Numbered from the stretch's first letter, positions 28,738 through 37,263 are shown. The stretch is DNA of 64,000 nucleotides from Streptomyces resistomycificus (GCF_001514265.1 NZ_KQ949004.1:1-64000), one strand, 5' to 3'. A program made the numbers and translations. The notes: a model not told the origin generated them from the sequence alone.

Positions 28738-29318
28738 GTCTGCCGGGGGCCGACGAACTGTTCCGTACGACAGGGGGAATGGCGCTCCAGGCGTCCACTC
28801 CCCGGCGGGGGGCCAACGGCGAGGCCCGGGTACCGGCTCCCGCGGGGGAGTCCGACGGGGCCGCGGCGGCGTCGCCGGGGGCCCCGGCCTCCGCCGAGGA
28901 CGCGCCGCAGTCGGTGCCGGCCCAGGGCGGTGACGGCGACGGCGCGGAGCACGTGGCGGCCGACGCGGATCCGGCCGAGGGCGCCGAGGCCCGCAGCCGG
29001 GGCGCGGACCGTTCCGGACGCCGTCAGGACGCGCAGGAAGGTTCTGCCTCGGGTGCCGCGGCGGGCGCGCCACGCAAGCGTGGACGGGCGGCCTCGCGTC
29101 GTCCCAGCGGCCGCGAGCGGCACGACGAGAAGATCACGGTGTACGTCTCCGCCGAGGAGCTGATGGACCTGGAGCACGCGCGTCTGGTGCTCCGCGGCGA
29201 GCACGGGCTGGCCGTCGACCGCGGACGGATCGTCCGGGAGGCCGTCGCCGTGGTGCTGGCCGATCTGGAGTCCCGTGGGGACGCGAGCATCCTCGTACGA
29301 CGGCTGCGCGGGCGGTAG
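28722..29318 (+). CDS. small RHH-like protein, probable ParA partner
   Basis: 198 residues from GTG 28722, overlapping the ParA gene by 16 bp, with GGGAGG at 28706-28711. The first 130 residues are low-complexity Ala/Gly/Asp/Arg. The last 60 are the ordered part: EKITVYVSAEELMDLEHARL, then VDRGRIVREAVAVVLADLE. The pattern of one beta strand, helix, turn and helix resembles a ribbon-helix-helix DNA-binding unit with a basic arm in front. Position and shape resemble the ParG-type partners of ParF ATPases. Function is inferred from these features only. Confidence 0.75.
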   Translation: MSRRVSLPGADELFRTTGGMALQASTPRRGANGEARVPAPAGESDGAAAASPGAPASAEDAPQSVPAQGGDGDGAEHVAADADPAEGAEARSRGADRSGRRQDAQEGSASGAAAGAPRKRGRAASRRPSGRERHDEKITVYVSAEELMDLEHARLVLRGEHGLAVDRGRIVREAVAVVLADLESRGDASILVRRLRGR

Positions 29319-29336
29319 CGGTAGCCTGCGGGGGCC

Positions 29337-30341
29337 ATGACCTCGCACGACGTTCCTCCCGCCGCCGGCACCTCAGCCGGTCGTCGGCGTGCGCTGGGGC
29401 GGGGGCCGGGCGCTGTGCCCGTCGAGCCGGAGATCGAGCCGGCGGGTGCGGCCGAACCCGCGGCGCCCGCCGAGGCGCACACCGGCGGCGATGCCGCGAA
29501 GCAGCCCGCACCCCAGCCCGAGGAGCCCGGCGACGGCGTCTTCAAGGTCCGCCTCGCCAACTTCGAAGGCCCCTTCGACCTGCTGCTCCAGCTGATCTCC
29601 AAACACAAGCTGGACGTCACCGAGGTCGCCCTGTCCAAGGTGACCGACGAGTTCATGGCGCACATCCGGGCGATGGGGCCGGACTGGGACCTGGACCAGA
29701 CCACCGAGTTCCTGGTCGTGGCCGCCACCCTGCTGGACCTGAAGGCCGCGCGGCTGCTGCCCTCGGCGGAGGTCGAGGACGAGGCCGACCTCGCCCTCCT
29801 GGAAGCCCGGGACCTGCTGTTCGCGCGGCTGCTGCAGTACCGCGCGTACAAGCAGATCGCCGACATCTTCCACCACCGCCTCGAGGAGGAGGCCCGCCGC
29901 TACCCCCGTACCGTCGGCCTCGAACCGCACCACGCGGAGCTGCTGCCCGAGGTGGTCATCAGCATCGGCGCGGAGGGGTTCGCCAGGCTCGCCGTCAAGG
30001 CGATGCAGCCCAAACCCAAGCCGCAGGTGTACGTCGACCACATCCACGCCCCGCTGGTGAGTGTGCAGGAGCAGGCCGCGCTCGTGGTCGCGCGGCTCAG
30101 GGAGCTGGGGGAGGCCAGCTTCCGGGCCCTGGTCGAGGACACCGACGACACCCTGACCGTCGTGGCGCGCTTCCTGGCGCTGCTGGAGCTGTACCGGGAG
30201 AAGGCCGTGGCCCTCGACCAGGAGACGGCCCTGGGGGAGCTGCTGGTGCGCTGGACCGGCGGGGACGGGGACGCCGAGCCCGTGGTCACCGACGAGTTCG
30301 ACCGCCCGCCCGAGGTGCCCAAGGAGGAGAAGAAGCCGTGA
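29337..30341 (+). CDS. scpA: segregation and condensation protein A
   Basis: 334 residues from ATG 29337. An extended N-terminus of about 65 residues (Pro/Ala/Glu-rich) precedes the ScpA core: FKVRLANFEGPFDLLLQLIS, HKLDVTEVALSKVTDEF, TEFLVVAATLLDLKAARLLP and a C-terminal winged helix (TVVARFLALLELYREKAVAL). ScpA is the kleisin that links the SMC heads in bacterial condensin. The 4-bp GTGA overlap with scpB fits one operon and a fixed complex. Confidence 0.95.
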   Translation: MTSHDVPPAAGTSAGRRRALGRGPGAVPVEPEIEPAGAAEPAAPAEAHTGGDAAKQPAPQPEEPGDGVFKVRLANFEGPFDLLLQLISKHKLDVTEVALSKVTDEFMAHIRAMGPDWDLDQTTEFLVVAATLLDLKAARLLPSAEVEDEADLALLEARDLLFARLLQYRAYKQIADIFHHRLEEEARRYPRTVGLEPHHAELLPEVVISIGAEGFARLAVKAMQPKPKPQVYVDHIHAPLVSVQEQAALVVARLRELGEASFRALVEDTDDTLTVVARFLALLELYREKAVALDQETALGELLVRWTGGDGDAEPVVTDEFDRPPEVPKEEKKP

Positions 30342-31012
30342 GCGAGCAGACCACCGACGTTCCGGCCGGGCCGAGCGGCGTCGCCGACCTCGACCTCAAG
30401 CCGGCCCTGGAGGCCGTCCTCATGGTCGTGGACGAGCCCGCGACCGAGGAGCACCTGGCGAAGATCCTGCAGCGGCCCAAGCGGCAGATCGGGGACGCGC
30501 TGCGGGAGCTGGCCGACGACTACACCGTGCAGGGGCGCGGCTTCGAGCTGCGGCTGATCGCCGGTGGCTGGCGCTTCTACAGCCGTCCCGAGTACGCGGC
30601 GGCCGTCGAGGGCTTCGTCCTGGACGGGCAGCAGGCCCGGCTCACCCAGGCGGCCCTGGAGACGCTGGCGGTGGTCGCCTACCGCCAGCCGGTCAGCCGC
30701 AGCCGGGTCTCGGCCGTCCGCGGAGTGAACTGCGACGGCGTGATGCGCACCCTCCTGCAACGTGGTCTGGTCGAGGAGGCGGGCACGGAACCCGAAACAG
30801 GTGCGATCCTGTACACGACGACGAACTACTTCCTGGAGCGGATGGGCCTGCGCGGTCTGGACGAGCTCCCGGAGCTCGCGCCCTTCCTCCCGGAGGCGGA
30901 GGCGATCGAGGCCGAGACCCAGGAAGCCGTGCCGTCGTTCGATCCGGATGCCCCGGAGCCGGACGACGGTTCGGGGACGCACATGCCCAACACGACGACG
31001 ACGGAATTTTGA
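30338..31012 (+). CDS. scpB: segregation and condensation protein B
   Basis: 224 residues from GTG 30338, coupled to scpA. It has the ScpB winged-helix pattern: LKPALEAVLMVVDEPATEEH, GFELRLIAGGWRFYSRPEY, LTQAALETLAVVAYRQPVSR and the end of the second winged helix (LYTTTNYFLERMGLRGLDEL). It dimerises and binds ScpA in the SMC complex. An acidic tail of about 40 residues follows. The stop shares one base with the rluB start. Confidence 0.95.
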   Translation: MSEQTTDVPAGPSGVADLDLKPALEAVLMVVDEPATEEHLAKILQRPKRQIGDALRELADDYTVQGRGFELRLIAGGWRFYSRPEYAAAVEGFVLDGQQARLTQAALETLAVVAYRQPVSRSRVSAVRGVNCDGVMRTLLQRGLVEEAGTEPETGAILYTTTNYFLERMGLRGLDELPELAPFLPEAEAIEAETQEAVPSFDPDAPEPDDGSGTHMPNTTTTEF

Positions 31013-32109
31013 TGCGAAGCAGCGGTAGCGGCAAGAGCGGCGGGCGCGGTAACCACCGCGGGGCCGGCAACAGCAGGGACCAGAAGCAGGGCCAGGGCCA
31101 AGGCAAGGGTCAGGGTCAGGGCAAGGGTCAGGGCCGTCCCAGCAAGCCCCGCCCCGAGGAGCGCCGCTACGACGTGGGCCCCGGTGCGTCTCACGAGGGC
31201 CCGAAGGCGGGGCGCGGCGGCGCGGCCCGCGGCGGCGCCAAGGGCGGGCCGAAGAAGCCCCAGCAGCGCGGGCGGTCGGCCCCGGCGACCTCGCGTGAGT
31301 ACGAGACGCGGGCCGAGGAGCGCAACCGCGAGCGGTACGCGGGCAAGAAGGACGTCAAGCTGCCCAAGACCTTCCCGGGTGCCGAGCAGGAGGGCGAGCG
31401 GCTGCAGAAGGTCCTCGCACGCGCGGGCTACGGCTCCCGGCGGGCCTGTGAGGAGCTGATCGAGCAGGCGCGGGTCGAGGTCAACGGCGAGATCGTCCTG
31501 GAGCAGGGCAAGCGGGTCGACCCGGAGAAGGACGAGGTCAAGGTCGACGGCCTGACCGTCGCGACGCAGTCGTACCAGTTCTTCTCGCTGAACAAGCCGG
31601 CCGGTGTGGTCTCGACGATGGAGGACACCGAGGGCCGGCAGTGCCTCGGCGACTACGTCACCAACCGCGAGACCCGGCTGTTCCACGTGGGGCGGCTCGA
31701 CACCGAGACCGAGGGTGTCATCCTGCTCACCAACCACGGTGAGCTGGCACACCGGCTGACCCACCCCAAGTACGGCGTGAAGAAGGTCTACCTCGCGCAC
31801 ATCGTGGGCCCGATCCCGCGCGACCTGGGCAAGCAGCTCAAGGACGGCATCCAGCTGGAGGACGGCTACGCGAAGGCCGACCACTTCCGGGTCGTCGAGC
31901 AGACCGGCAAGAACTACCTCGTCGAGGTCACCCTCCACGAGGGCCGCAAGCACATCGTCCGCCGCATGCTCGCCGAGGCGGGCTTCCCGGTCGACAAGCT
32001 GGTCCGTGTCTCCTTCGGTCCGATCACCCTGGGCGACCAGAAGTCGGGCTGGCTGCGGAGGTTGTCCAACACGGAGGTCGGGATGCTGATGAAGGAAGTC
32101 GATCTCTAG
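31012..32109 (+). CDS. rluB: 23S rRNA pseudouridine synthase (RluB/RsuA family)
   Basis: 365 residues from ATG 31012 (TGATG junction with scpB). Residues 1-100 are Gly/Lys/Gln/Arg-rich, with a GQGKGQGQGKGQG stretch. An S4 domain follows (RLQKVLARAGYGSRRACEEL), then the synthase core with FSLNKPAGVVSTM, HVGRLDTETEGVILLTNHGE (catalytic Asp near 230) and HEGRKHIVRRMLAEAGFPV. It converts a uridine in 23S rRNA (probably U2605-type) to pseudouridine. The scpA-scpB-rluB order is widely conserved. Confidence 0.93.
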   Translation: MRSSGSGKSGGRGNHRGAGNSRDQKQGQGQGKGQGQGKGQGRPSKPRPEERRYDVGPGASHEGPKAGRGGAARGGAKGGPKKPQQRGRSAPATSREYETRAEERNRERYAGKKDVKLPKTFPGAEQEGERLQKVLARAGYGSRRACEELIEQARVEVNGEIVLEQGKRVDPEKDEVKVDGLTVATQSYQFFSLNKPAGVVSTMEDTEGRQCLGDYVTNRETRLFHVGRLDTETEGVILLTNHGELAHRLTHPKYGVKKVYLAHIVGPIPRDLGKQLKDGIQLEDGYAKADHFRVVEQTGKNYLVEVTLHEGRKHIVRRMLAEAGFPVDKLVRVSFGPITLGDQKSGWLRRLSNTEVGMLMKEVDL

Positions 32110-32120
32110 AGCTTGTGAGT

Positions 32121-32171
32121 GACACCACCCCCCTTTTATAGTCGTACTGACTATAAAAGGGGGGTGGTGTC
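32121..32171. promoter_or_regulatory. perfect 23-bp palindrome: operator and/or terminator, covers an RBS
   Basis: Arms at 32121-32143 and 32149-32171 are perfectly complementary over 23 bp, with loop GTACT. The centre reads TATAGTC-GTACT-GACTATA. It begins 11 bp after the rluB stop and ends exactly one base before the GTG of the NrtR-like gene. The G-rich ribosome-binding stretch GGGGGGTGGT of that gene is in the right arm. It may act as a NrtR-type operator, as the rluB terminator and as an RNA hairpin hiding the ribosome site. Confidence 0.85.
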
Positions 32172-32891
32172 GTGCGGGGCTACGACAAGTACGCCCACGA
32201 ACCCTTCGCCGTCACGGTCGACCTCGCCGTGCTCACCCTCCGGGCGGGCGCCCTGCACGTGCTGCTCGTCGAGCGCGGACAGGAGCCGTACCTCGGCCGC
32301 TGGGCGCTGCCCGGCGGCTTCGTGCGGCCGGACGAGTCCGCCGAGACGGCCGCCCGGCGTGAGCTCGCCGAGGAGACCGGGCTGGTGGACGTCGCGGCTC
32401 TCCACCTGGAGCAGCTGCGGACGTACAGCGAGCCGGACCGGGACCCCCGGATGCGGGTCGTCTCGGTCGCCTTCGCGGCGCTGCTGCCCGACGCCCCCGA
32501 GCCGCACGGCGGAAGCGACGCGGCCCAGGCCCGCTGGGTGCCGTACGACGCCGCCGGGCCGCTCGCCTTCGACCACGACCGGATCCTGGCCGACGCCCAC
32601 GAACGGGTGGGCGCGAAGCTCGAGTACACCTGCCTCGCCACCGCCTTCTGCCCGCCCGAGTTCACCCTCGGCGAGCTGCGGCAGGTCTACGAGACGGTGT
32701 GGGGCACCCCGCTCGACCGCCCCAACTTCCGCCGCAAGGTGCTCGCGACCCCCGGCTTCGTCGAGCCGGTCCCGGGTGCCGCCCGGCTGACGGGCGGCCG
32801 CGGGAAGCCCGCCGCGCTGTACCGCCCGGGCGAGGCCGCCACCCTGCACCCGCCCCTCCTCCGACCGTCCCGGGAAGGACGCCCCGCATGA
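32172..32891 (+). CDS. NrtR-like Nudix-domain transcriptional regulator
   Basis: 239 residues from GTG 32172. The N-terminal Nudix fold has a complete box, GFVRPDESAETAARRELAEE followed by TGL, so unlike many NrtR proteins it could still hydrolyse its ligand. The C-terminal 90 residues (EFTLGELRQVYETVWGTPLD, NFRRKVLATPGFVEPV) form the winged-helix end typical of NrtR regulators of NAD metabolism, which sense ADP-ribose. It overlaps the ADP-ribosylglycohydrolase gene by 4 bp (ATGA), an enzyme that releases ADP-ribose, and a palindrome sits against its start codon. Autoregulation of this pair by ADP-ribose is inferred. Confidence 0.88.
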   Translation: MRGYDKYAHEPFAVTVDLAVLTLRAGALHVLLVERGQEPYLGRWALPGGFVRPDESAETAARRELAEETGLVDVAALHLEQLRTYSEPDRDPRMRVVSVAFAALLPDAPEPHGGSDAAQARWVPYDAAGPLAFDHDRILADAHERVGAKLEYTCLATAFCPPEFTLGELRQVYETVWGTPLDRPNFRRKVLATPGFVEPVPGAARLTGGRGKPAALYRPGEAATLHPPLLRPSREGRPA

Positions 32892-33904
32892 CCACCACTC
32901 TGACCAAGCGCGCCGCCACGGGGTCGCTCGTCGGGCTCGCCCTCGGGGACGCGCTCGGCTTTCCGACCGAGTTCAACGACGTGCCGTCGATCCTCCGCAA
33001 GTGCGGTCCGTGGCGGGAGATGGCGCTGCCGACGCCCGCGATCGTCACCGACGACACCCAGATGACGCTGGCGCTCGGCAGAGGGCTGCGGTCGGCCATG
33101 GACCGGGGGGTGCTCGGGCCCGACATGGCCGAGCCCGTACGGCGGGAGTTCATCGCCTGGAACCGCTCCCCGGAGAACAACCGGGCGCCGGGCAACACCT
33201 GCCTGCGGGCCTGTGACCTCCTGGAGCGTGCGGACCTGCCCTGGCAGGACGCCAGCCAGATCGGCTCCAAGGGCTGCGGCGCCAACATGCGGGTCGCCCC
33301 CGTCGGGCTGGTGCCCGGACTGAGCGACGAACAGCGGGCGGGCGCCGCCCAGTTGCAGTCCGCCCTCACGCACGGACACCCCACGGCACTCGCCGCCTCC
33401 GACCTCACCGCCCACGCCGTACGGCTGCTCGCGCACGGCGCCGACCCGGCCGAACTGGTCGGGCTGCTGCGGACGTACGCCGAGGACAACCGCAGCCGGT
33501 ATCACGAGCGTTGGCTCGGTGACCTGTGGACGCGCAGCCAGGACCCCTCTCCCGAACACTTCATCGCGCGCGGCTGGGACGAGTGTCTGGAGATCCTGGA
33601 CCGGCTCCGGCGGGCGCTCGCCACTCCCTCGCCCGAGACCGACCCCTGCCTGGCCACCGGGGCGGGCTGGATCGCCGAGGAGGCCATGGCGACCGGGCTG
33701 CTGAGCTTCCTGCTCTTCGTCGACGAGCCGGTGACGGCCCTGCGGCGCGCCGCGTGCACCTCCGGCGACTCGGACTCGATCGCCTGCCTGGCGGGGGCTT
33801 TCGCGGGCGCACACCTGGGCGCGGACGCCTGGCCGGCCGAGTGGGCCGACCGGATCGAGTACCAGAGCGAGCTGGCGACCCTGGGGGCGCTCTGGGACGC
33901 CTGA
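32888..33904 (+). CDS. ADP-ribosylglycohydrolase family protein
   Basis: 338 residues from ATG 32888, coupled to the NrtR-like gene. It has the DraG/ARH signatures: GLALGDALGFPTEF, VTDDTQMTLALGRGL (Mg-binding Asp pair) and GDSDSIACLAGAFAGAHLGA (second metal site). Such enzymes remove ADP-ribose from proteins or cleave O-acetyl-ADP-ribose. The link to NAD turnover is supported by the neighbour. The stop lies only 4 bp from the stop of the convergent Rieske gene, leaving no room for a terminator. Confidence 0.93.
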   Translation: MTTTLTKRAATGSLVGLALGDALGFPTEFNDVPSILRKCGPWREMALPTPAIVTDDTQMTLALGRGLRSAMDRGVLGPDMAEPVRREFIAWNRSPENNRAPGNTCLRACDLLERADLPWQDASQIGSKGCGANMRVAPVGLVPGLSDEQRAGAAQLQSALTHGHPTALAASDLTAHAVRLLAHGADPAELVGLLRTYAEDNRSRYHERWLGDLWTRSQDPSPEHFIARGWDECLEILDRLRRALATPSPETDPCLATGAGWIAEEAMATGLLSFLLFVDEPVTALRRAACTSGDSDSIACLAGAFAGAHLGADAWPAEWADRIEYQSELATLGALWDA

Positions 33905-33908
33905 CGGG

Positions 33909-34322
33909 TCAGGCCAGGGTGATCGAGTCCCCCGACACCTTGATCTGCCTCTCGGGCAGCGGCTTCGTCGCCGGCGGGTTGTCCACCGAGCCGTCCGCGA
34001 TGCTGAACTTGCTGCCGTGGCAGGAGCAGTTGATGGTGCCGTCGGAGACGCTGGCCACCGGACACCGCTGATGGGTGCAGATGTTCGAGAAGGCCTTGAA
34101 CTCGCCCTCCTTCGGCTGGGTGACGACGATCTTCTCGTCCGCGAAGATCTTGCCGCCGCCGACCGGGATGTCGCCCGTCTTCGCCACCTCCTGCCCGGCG
34201 GAGGCGGCGACCGAGGACGACGAGCCGGAGTCGCTGTCGTCGCCGTACTCGCTGCAGCCGGCGGTGAGCGCCGCCGCGCCCGTCGCGAGGAGAACGGTGC
34301 GCCGCGTCGGGCCTTGAGTCAT
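33909..34322 (-). CDS. Tat-exported Rieske [2Fe-2S] lipoprotein
   Basis: 137 residues from ATG 34322. The N-terminus has twin arginines (RRTVLL) and a lipobox ending LTAGC at Cys23, so Tat export and lipid anchoring are predicted. After a Ser-rich linker the Rieske motif is complete: C82-T-H84 and C99-x-x-H102 as cluster ligands, with C87 and C101 positioned for the disulfide seen in high-potential cytochrome bc-type Rieske proteins. It probably carries electrons on the outer face of the membrane. It overlaps the upstream membrane-protein gene by 4 bp, which could be its electron partner. Confidence 0.92.
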   Translation of the reverse strand: MTQGPTRRTVLLATGAAALTAGCSEYGDDSDSGSSSSVAASAGQEVAKTGDIPVGGGKIFADEKIVVTQPKEGEFKAFSNICTHQRCPVASVSDGTINCSCHGSKFSIADGSVDNPPATKPLPERQIKVSGDSITLA

Positions 34323-34903
34323 GTCGTCACTCCGAAGGTGCGGAAGAACCAGAGGGCTGAGGTGAGCCAGATGATCGCGAGGACGGTGAAGACCAGTCCG
34401 CCGACGAGAGGCAGCAGCCAGCCGGGCAGCCGCTCCCAGCGCAGCAGCAGCATCTTGGCACTGAAGGCGCCGAAGAAGAAGCAACCCAGGAGCGAGTGCC
34501 ACAGAACGCGTGATTCGTAGGATTGATAGCCAAAAGCGTACAGACAGTGCACCGCGACCGGAACCGACAGGAGGAACGCCGCCCGGCCCGACCAGCGGTG
34601 CAGCGTGGAGGACCAGCGAGGGCCGGGCAGCTTCCCGTAGACCATCGCCGCCGAGGCCACCTGGACGAGAGCGAAGAGGATCGCGGCCGTGGCCAGCCAT
34701 GACTTCACCGCCCCGGTGCTGCTGAAGCCGGCGATGTTGAAGGCGGTCCCCGCCGGGTCGTGCACCTTGCCGTACACGCCCAGGGCCACCGCCACCGCGG
34801 CGGCGACGAGCGCCGGGAGCAGATAGCGGGCCGGGTGCGGGCGGCGGTGGCCGGGCCCGGGGGAGGGGAAGTTCTGGGTGGCGGCGTTCGGGTCGACGGT
34901 CAT
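34319..34903 (-). CDS. DUF6529-like membrane protein, possible b-type cytochrome
   Basis: 194 residues from ATG 34903. Five to six hydrophobic helices are visible (LLPALVAAAVAVALGVYG; SWLATAAILFALVQVASA; AAFLLSVPVAVHCLYAFG; LLPLVGGLVFTVLAIIWL). Membrane or near-membrane His residues occur in TLHRWSGR, VHCLY and VLWHSLLG, the kind of spacing that binds haem in cytochrome b561-like proteins; this is inference. It is translationally coupled to the Rieske gene, which supports a small redox module. Confidence 0.8.
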   Translation of the reverse strand: MTVDPNAATQNFPSPGPGHRRPHPARYLLPALVAAAVAVALGVYGKVHDPAGTAFNIAGFSSTGAVKSWLATAAILFALVQVASAAMVYGKLPGPRWSSTLHRWSGRAAFLLSVPVAVHCLYAFGYQSYESRVLWHSLLGCFFFGAFSAKMLLLRWERLPGWLLPLVGGLVFTVLAIIWLTSALWFFRTFGVTT

Positions 34904-34922
34904 GAACGACTCCGGAGGAAGG

Positions 34923-35585
34923 TCAAGGGGTGACGGGACGTGCCGTGAGCTGCTGTCCGTCGACCGTCACCGCGCCGGTCTCCGGGTCGATCCGGGGTGC
35001 CGGCGAGGACTCGCCGTCGCGGGTGAGGACGCCCACCTGCCGGCCGTCCGGCAGCACGATCCAGCCGCCGTCGACCTTCGCGCCGCGTACCGTGGCCGTC
35101 GCCCGGTACAGACCGGACGGCTTCTTCGCCTTGTCGGCGGTGAAGGCGTACCGTCCGCCGTCGATGTCCACGGTGCCGCTGATCCGCTTGCCCTCCTTGA
35201 GGGTGCCGTTCAGCTTGGCGCCGTGCCTGCCGGTGAGCCGCATCGTGCCGTCGTCCTCGACATCGCCCTTCAGCCAGGACTCCTTCGCACGGCCGTCGCA
35301 GAAGTACGCGATCGCCTTGCCGTCGTTCAGCGTCACGGCGACGGCGGCGGAGTCGTCGCTGGTGCGCCCGGCGTAGTCGGCGTCGGGAATCGGTGTGGCC
35401 GAGGGGGACGGTGAGCGGGAGGGCGACGGGGTCACCGCCGTGGGCGTCGGGGACGACTTGGCCGCCGGTGACTCCCCCTGGTACGAGGACGAGGTCTTCT
35501 CGCCCGTCGTCGCGTTGAGCGACAGCATGAACAGGCCGAGCAGAAGTCCCGCGAGCAGAGTGACCAGCGGTCCGGAACGTTTCAT
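34923..35585 (-). CDS. secreted or membrane-anchored hypothetical protein
   Basis: 220 residues from ATG 35585, with AGGCTCTTTC before it. Residues 1-25 form one hydrophobic segment (LVTLLAGLLLGLFMLSL). A Ser/Pro/Thr linker follows (residues 30-65). The folded part has short beta strands ending in Gly/Asp turns (GKAIAYFCDGRAKESWLKGD; GTVDIDGGRYAFTADKAKKP). No enzyme motif is seen. It lies 19 bp before the membrane/Rieske pair and is probably co-transcribed, so it may be an extracytoplasmic companion of that redox module. Confidence 0.78.
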   Translation of the reverse strand: MKRSGPLVTLLAGLLLGLFMLSLNATTGEKTSSSYQGESPAAKSSPTPTAVTPSPSRSPSPSATPIPDADYAGRTSDDSAAVAVTLNDGKAIAYFCDGRAKESWLKGDVEDDGTMRLTGRHGAKLNGTLKEGKRISGTVDIDGGRYAFTADKAKKPSGLYRATATVRGAKVDGGWIVLPDGRQVGVLTRDGESSPAPRIDPETGAVTVDGQQLTARPVTP

Positions 35586-35818
35586 GAAAGAGCCTCCCCC
35601 GAGGCGAGCTTCCTGCCATGAGAGCGGACCGGGCGGTCCGGCGTCCAGAGGCGCACGGGCGCAATCTCACCCCAAGTAGCGGAATTGAGCGATACGGGTG
35701 ACATGCGCAGGGGGCGCGGCGGCCGTCTCAGCGGGCGGGCGCCGCGCGCCGGCCCCACGCGGGCTGACTAGGCTGGACGTACCAGGAGCCGGTACGTACA
35801 TCAGCAAGGAGCAGCGCA

Positions 35819-36181
35819 GTGGCGGTACGAGCGGTGAGGGGCGCCGTCCAACTCGAACGGGACGAGGCCGGCCACATGGACGAGCAGGTGGGGGCCCTGC
35901 TCACCGCCGTCCTGGAGCGCAACGGCCTCACGCCGGACGACCTGATCAGCATCTGGTTCACGGCCACGCCCGACCTGCACAGCGACTTCCCGGCGGCCGC
36001 CGCCCGCAAGCTCGGCATCGTCGACGTCCCGCTGATCTGCGCCCAGGAACTGGACATCGAGGGCGCCATGCCCCGCGTCGTGCGGATCCTCGCGCACATC
36101 GAGTCCGACCGGTCGCGCGCCGACATCGCCCACGTGTACCTGGGTACCGCGGCCGCCCTGCGCAAGGACATCGCGCAGTGA
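35819..36181 (+). CDS. aroH: chorismate mutase (AroH type)
   Basis: 120 residues from GTG 35819, with AAGGAG at 35807-35812. The AroH fold (monofunctional, trimeric) is recognised by VRAVRGAVQLERDEAGHMDE, DLISIWFTATPDLHSDFPA, AARKLGIVDVPLICAQELDI and the end HVYLGTAAALRKDI. It converts chorismate to prephenate for Tyr and Phe synthesis. It overlaps tyrA by 4 bp, giving a two-gene pathway unit. Confidence 0.95.
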   Translation: MAVRAVRGAVQLERDEAGHMDEQVGALLTAVLERNGLTPDDLISIWFTATPDLHSDFPAAAARKLGIVDVPLICAQELDIEGAMPRVVRILAHIESDRSRADIAHVYLGTAAALRKDIAQ

Positions 36182-37263
36182 GGACCGCCCTCGTCGTCGG
36201 CACCGGGCTCATCGGTACGTCCGCCGCCCTCGCCCTGTCCCAACGGGGTGTCGTCGTCCACCTCGCCGACCACGACCCGGAGCAGGCCCGTACGGCGGCC
36301 GCGCTCGGCGCCGGCACCGACGAGACGCCCGAGGCGCCCGTCGACCTCGCGATCATCGCCGCCCCGCCCGCCCACGTCGCCGCGGTCCTCGCCGACGCCA
36401 TGCGCCGGGGCGTCGCCCGCGGCTACCTCGACGTGGCCAGCGTCAAGGGCGGCCCGCGGCGCGAGCTGGAGGCGCTGGGCCTGGACCTGTCGCCGTACAT
36501 CGGCACCCACCCGATGTCGGGCCGGGAGAAGTCGGGCCCGCTGGCCGCCACCGGCGACCTCTTCGAGGGCCGCCCCTGGGTGCTCACGCCGACCCGGGAC
36601 ACCGACACCGAGGTGCTGAACCTCGCCCTGGAACTGGTCTCGCACTGCCGGGCCGTGCCGGTGGTGATGGACGCCGACGCCCACGACCGTGCCGTCGCCC
36701 TCGTCTCCCACATGCCGCACCTGGTCTCCAGCATGGTCGCCGCGCGCCTGGAGCACGCCGACGAGGCCGCCGTACGGCTGTGCGGGCAGGGCATCCGGGA
36801 CGTGACCCGGATCGCCGCCTCCGACCCCGGCATGTGGATCGACATCCTGTCCGCGAACCCCGGGCCCGTGGCCGACCTCCTCACGGACGTGTCCGCCGAC
36901 CTCGACGAGACGGTCCGGGCGTTGCGGGCCCTGCAGTCCTCCGACGAGCACAAGCGGCGCGAGGGCAGCACCGGCGTCGAGGCCGTCCTGCGGCGCGGCA
37001 ACGCGGGCCAGGTCCGGGTCCCGGGCAAGCACGGGTCCGCCCCGCGGGCCTACGAGGTGGTGGCGGTGCTGATCGACGACCAGCCGGGGCAGCTGGCCCG
37101 GATCTTCGCGGACGCGGGGATGGCCGGGGTCAACATCGAGGACGTACGGATCGAGCACGCGACCGGGCAGCAGGCCGGCCTGGTGCAGCTGATGGTGGAG
37201 CCCAAAGCGGCACCGGTTCTCACGGCGGCGCTGAAGGAGCGAGGGTGGGCGCTGCGGCAGTAG
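36178..37263 (+). CDS. tyrA: prephenate dehydrogenase
   Basis: 361 residues from GTG 36178 (GTGA coupling with aroH). The NAD-binding loop VVGTGLIGTSAALAL opens the protein, then YLDVASVKGGPRRE, THPMSGREKSG (substrate His and Arg region), VMDADAHDRAVALVSHMPHL and a C-terminal ACT domain (YEVVAVLIDDQPGQLARIFA), which suggests feedback control by tyrosine. It takes prephenate from the AroH reaction to 4-hydroxyphenylpyruvate. Confidence 0.96.
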   Translation: MRTALVVGTGLIGTSAALALSQRGVVVHLADHDPEQARTAAALGAGTDETPEAPVDLAIIAAPPAHVAAVLADAMRRGVARGYLDVASVKGGPRRELEALGLDLSPYIGTHPMSGREKSGPLAATGDLFEGRPWVLTPTRDTDTEVLNLALELVSHCRAVPVVMDADAHDRAVALVSHMPHLVSSMVAARLEHADEAAVRLCGQGIRDVTRIAASDPGMWIDILSANPGPVADLLTDVSADLDETVRALRALQSSDEHKRREGSTGVEAVLRRGNAGQVRVPGKHGSAPRAYEVVAVLIDDQPGQLARIFADAGMAGVNIEDVRIEHATGQQAGLVQLMVEPKAAPVLTAALKERGWALRQ

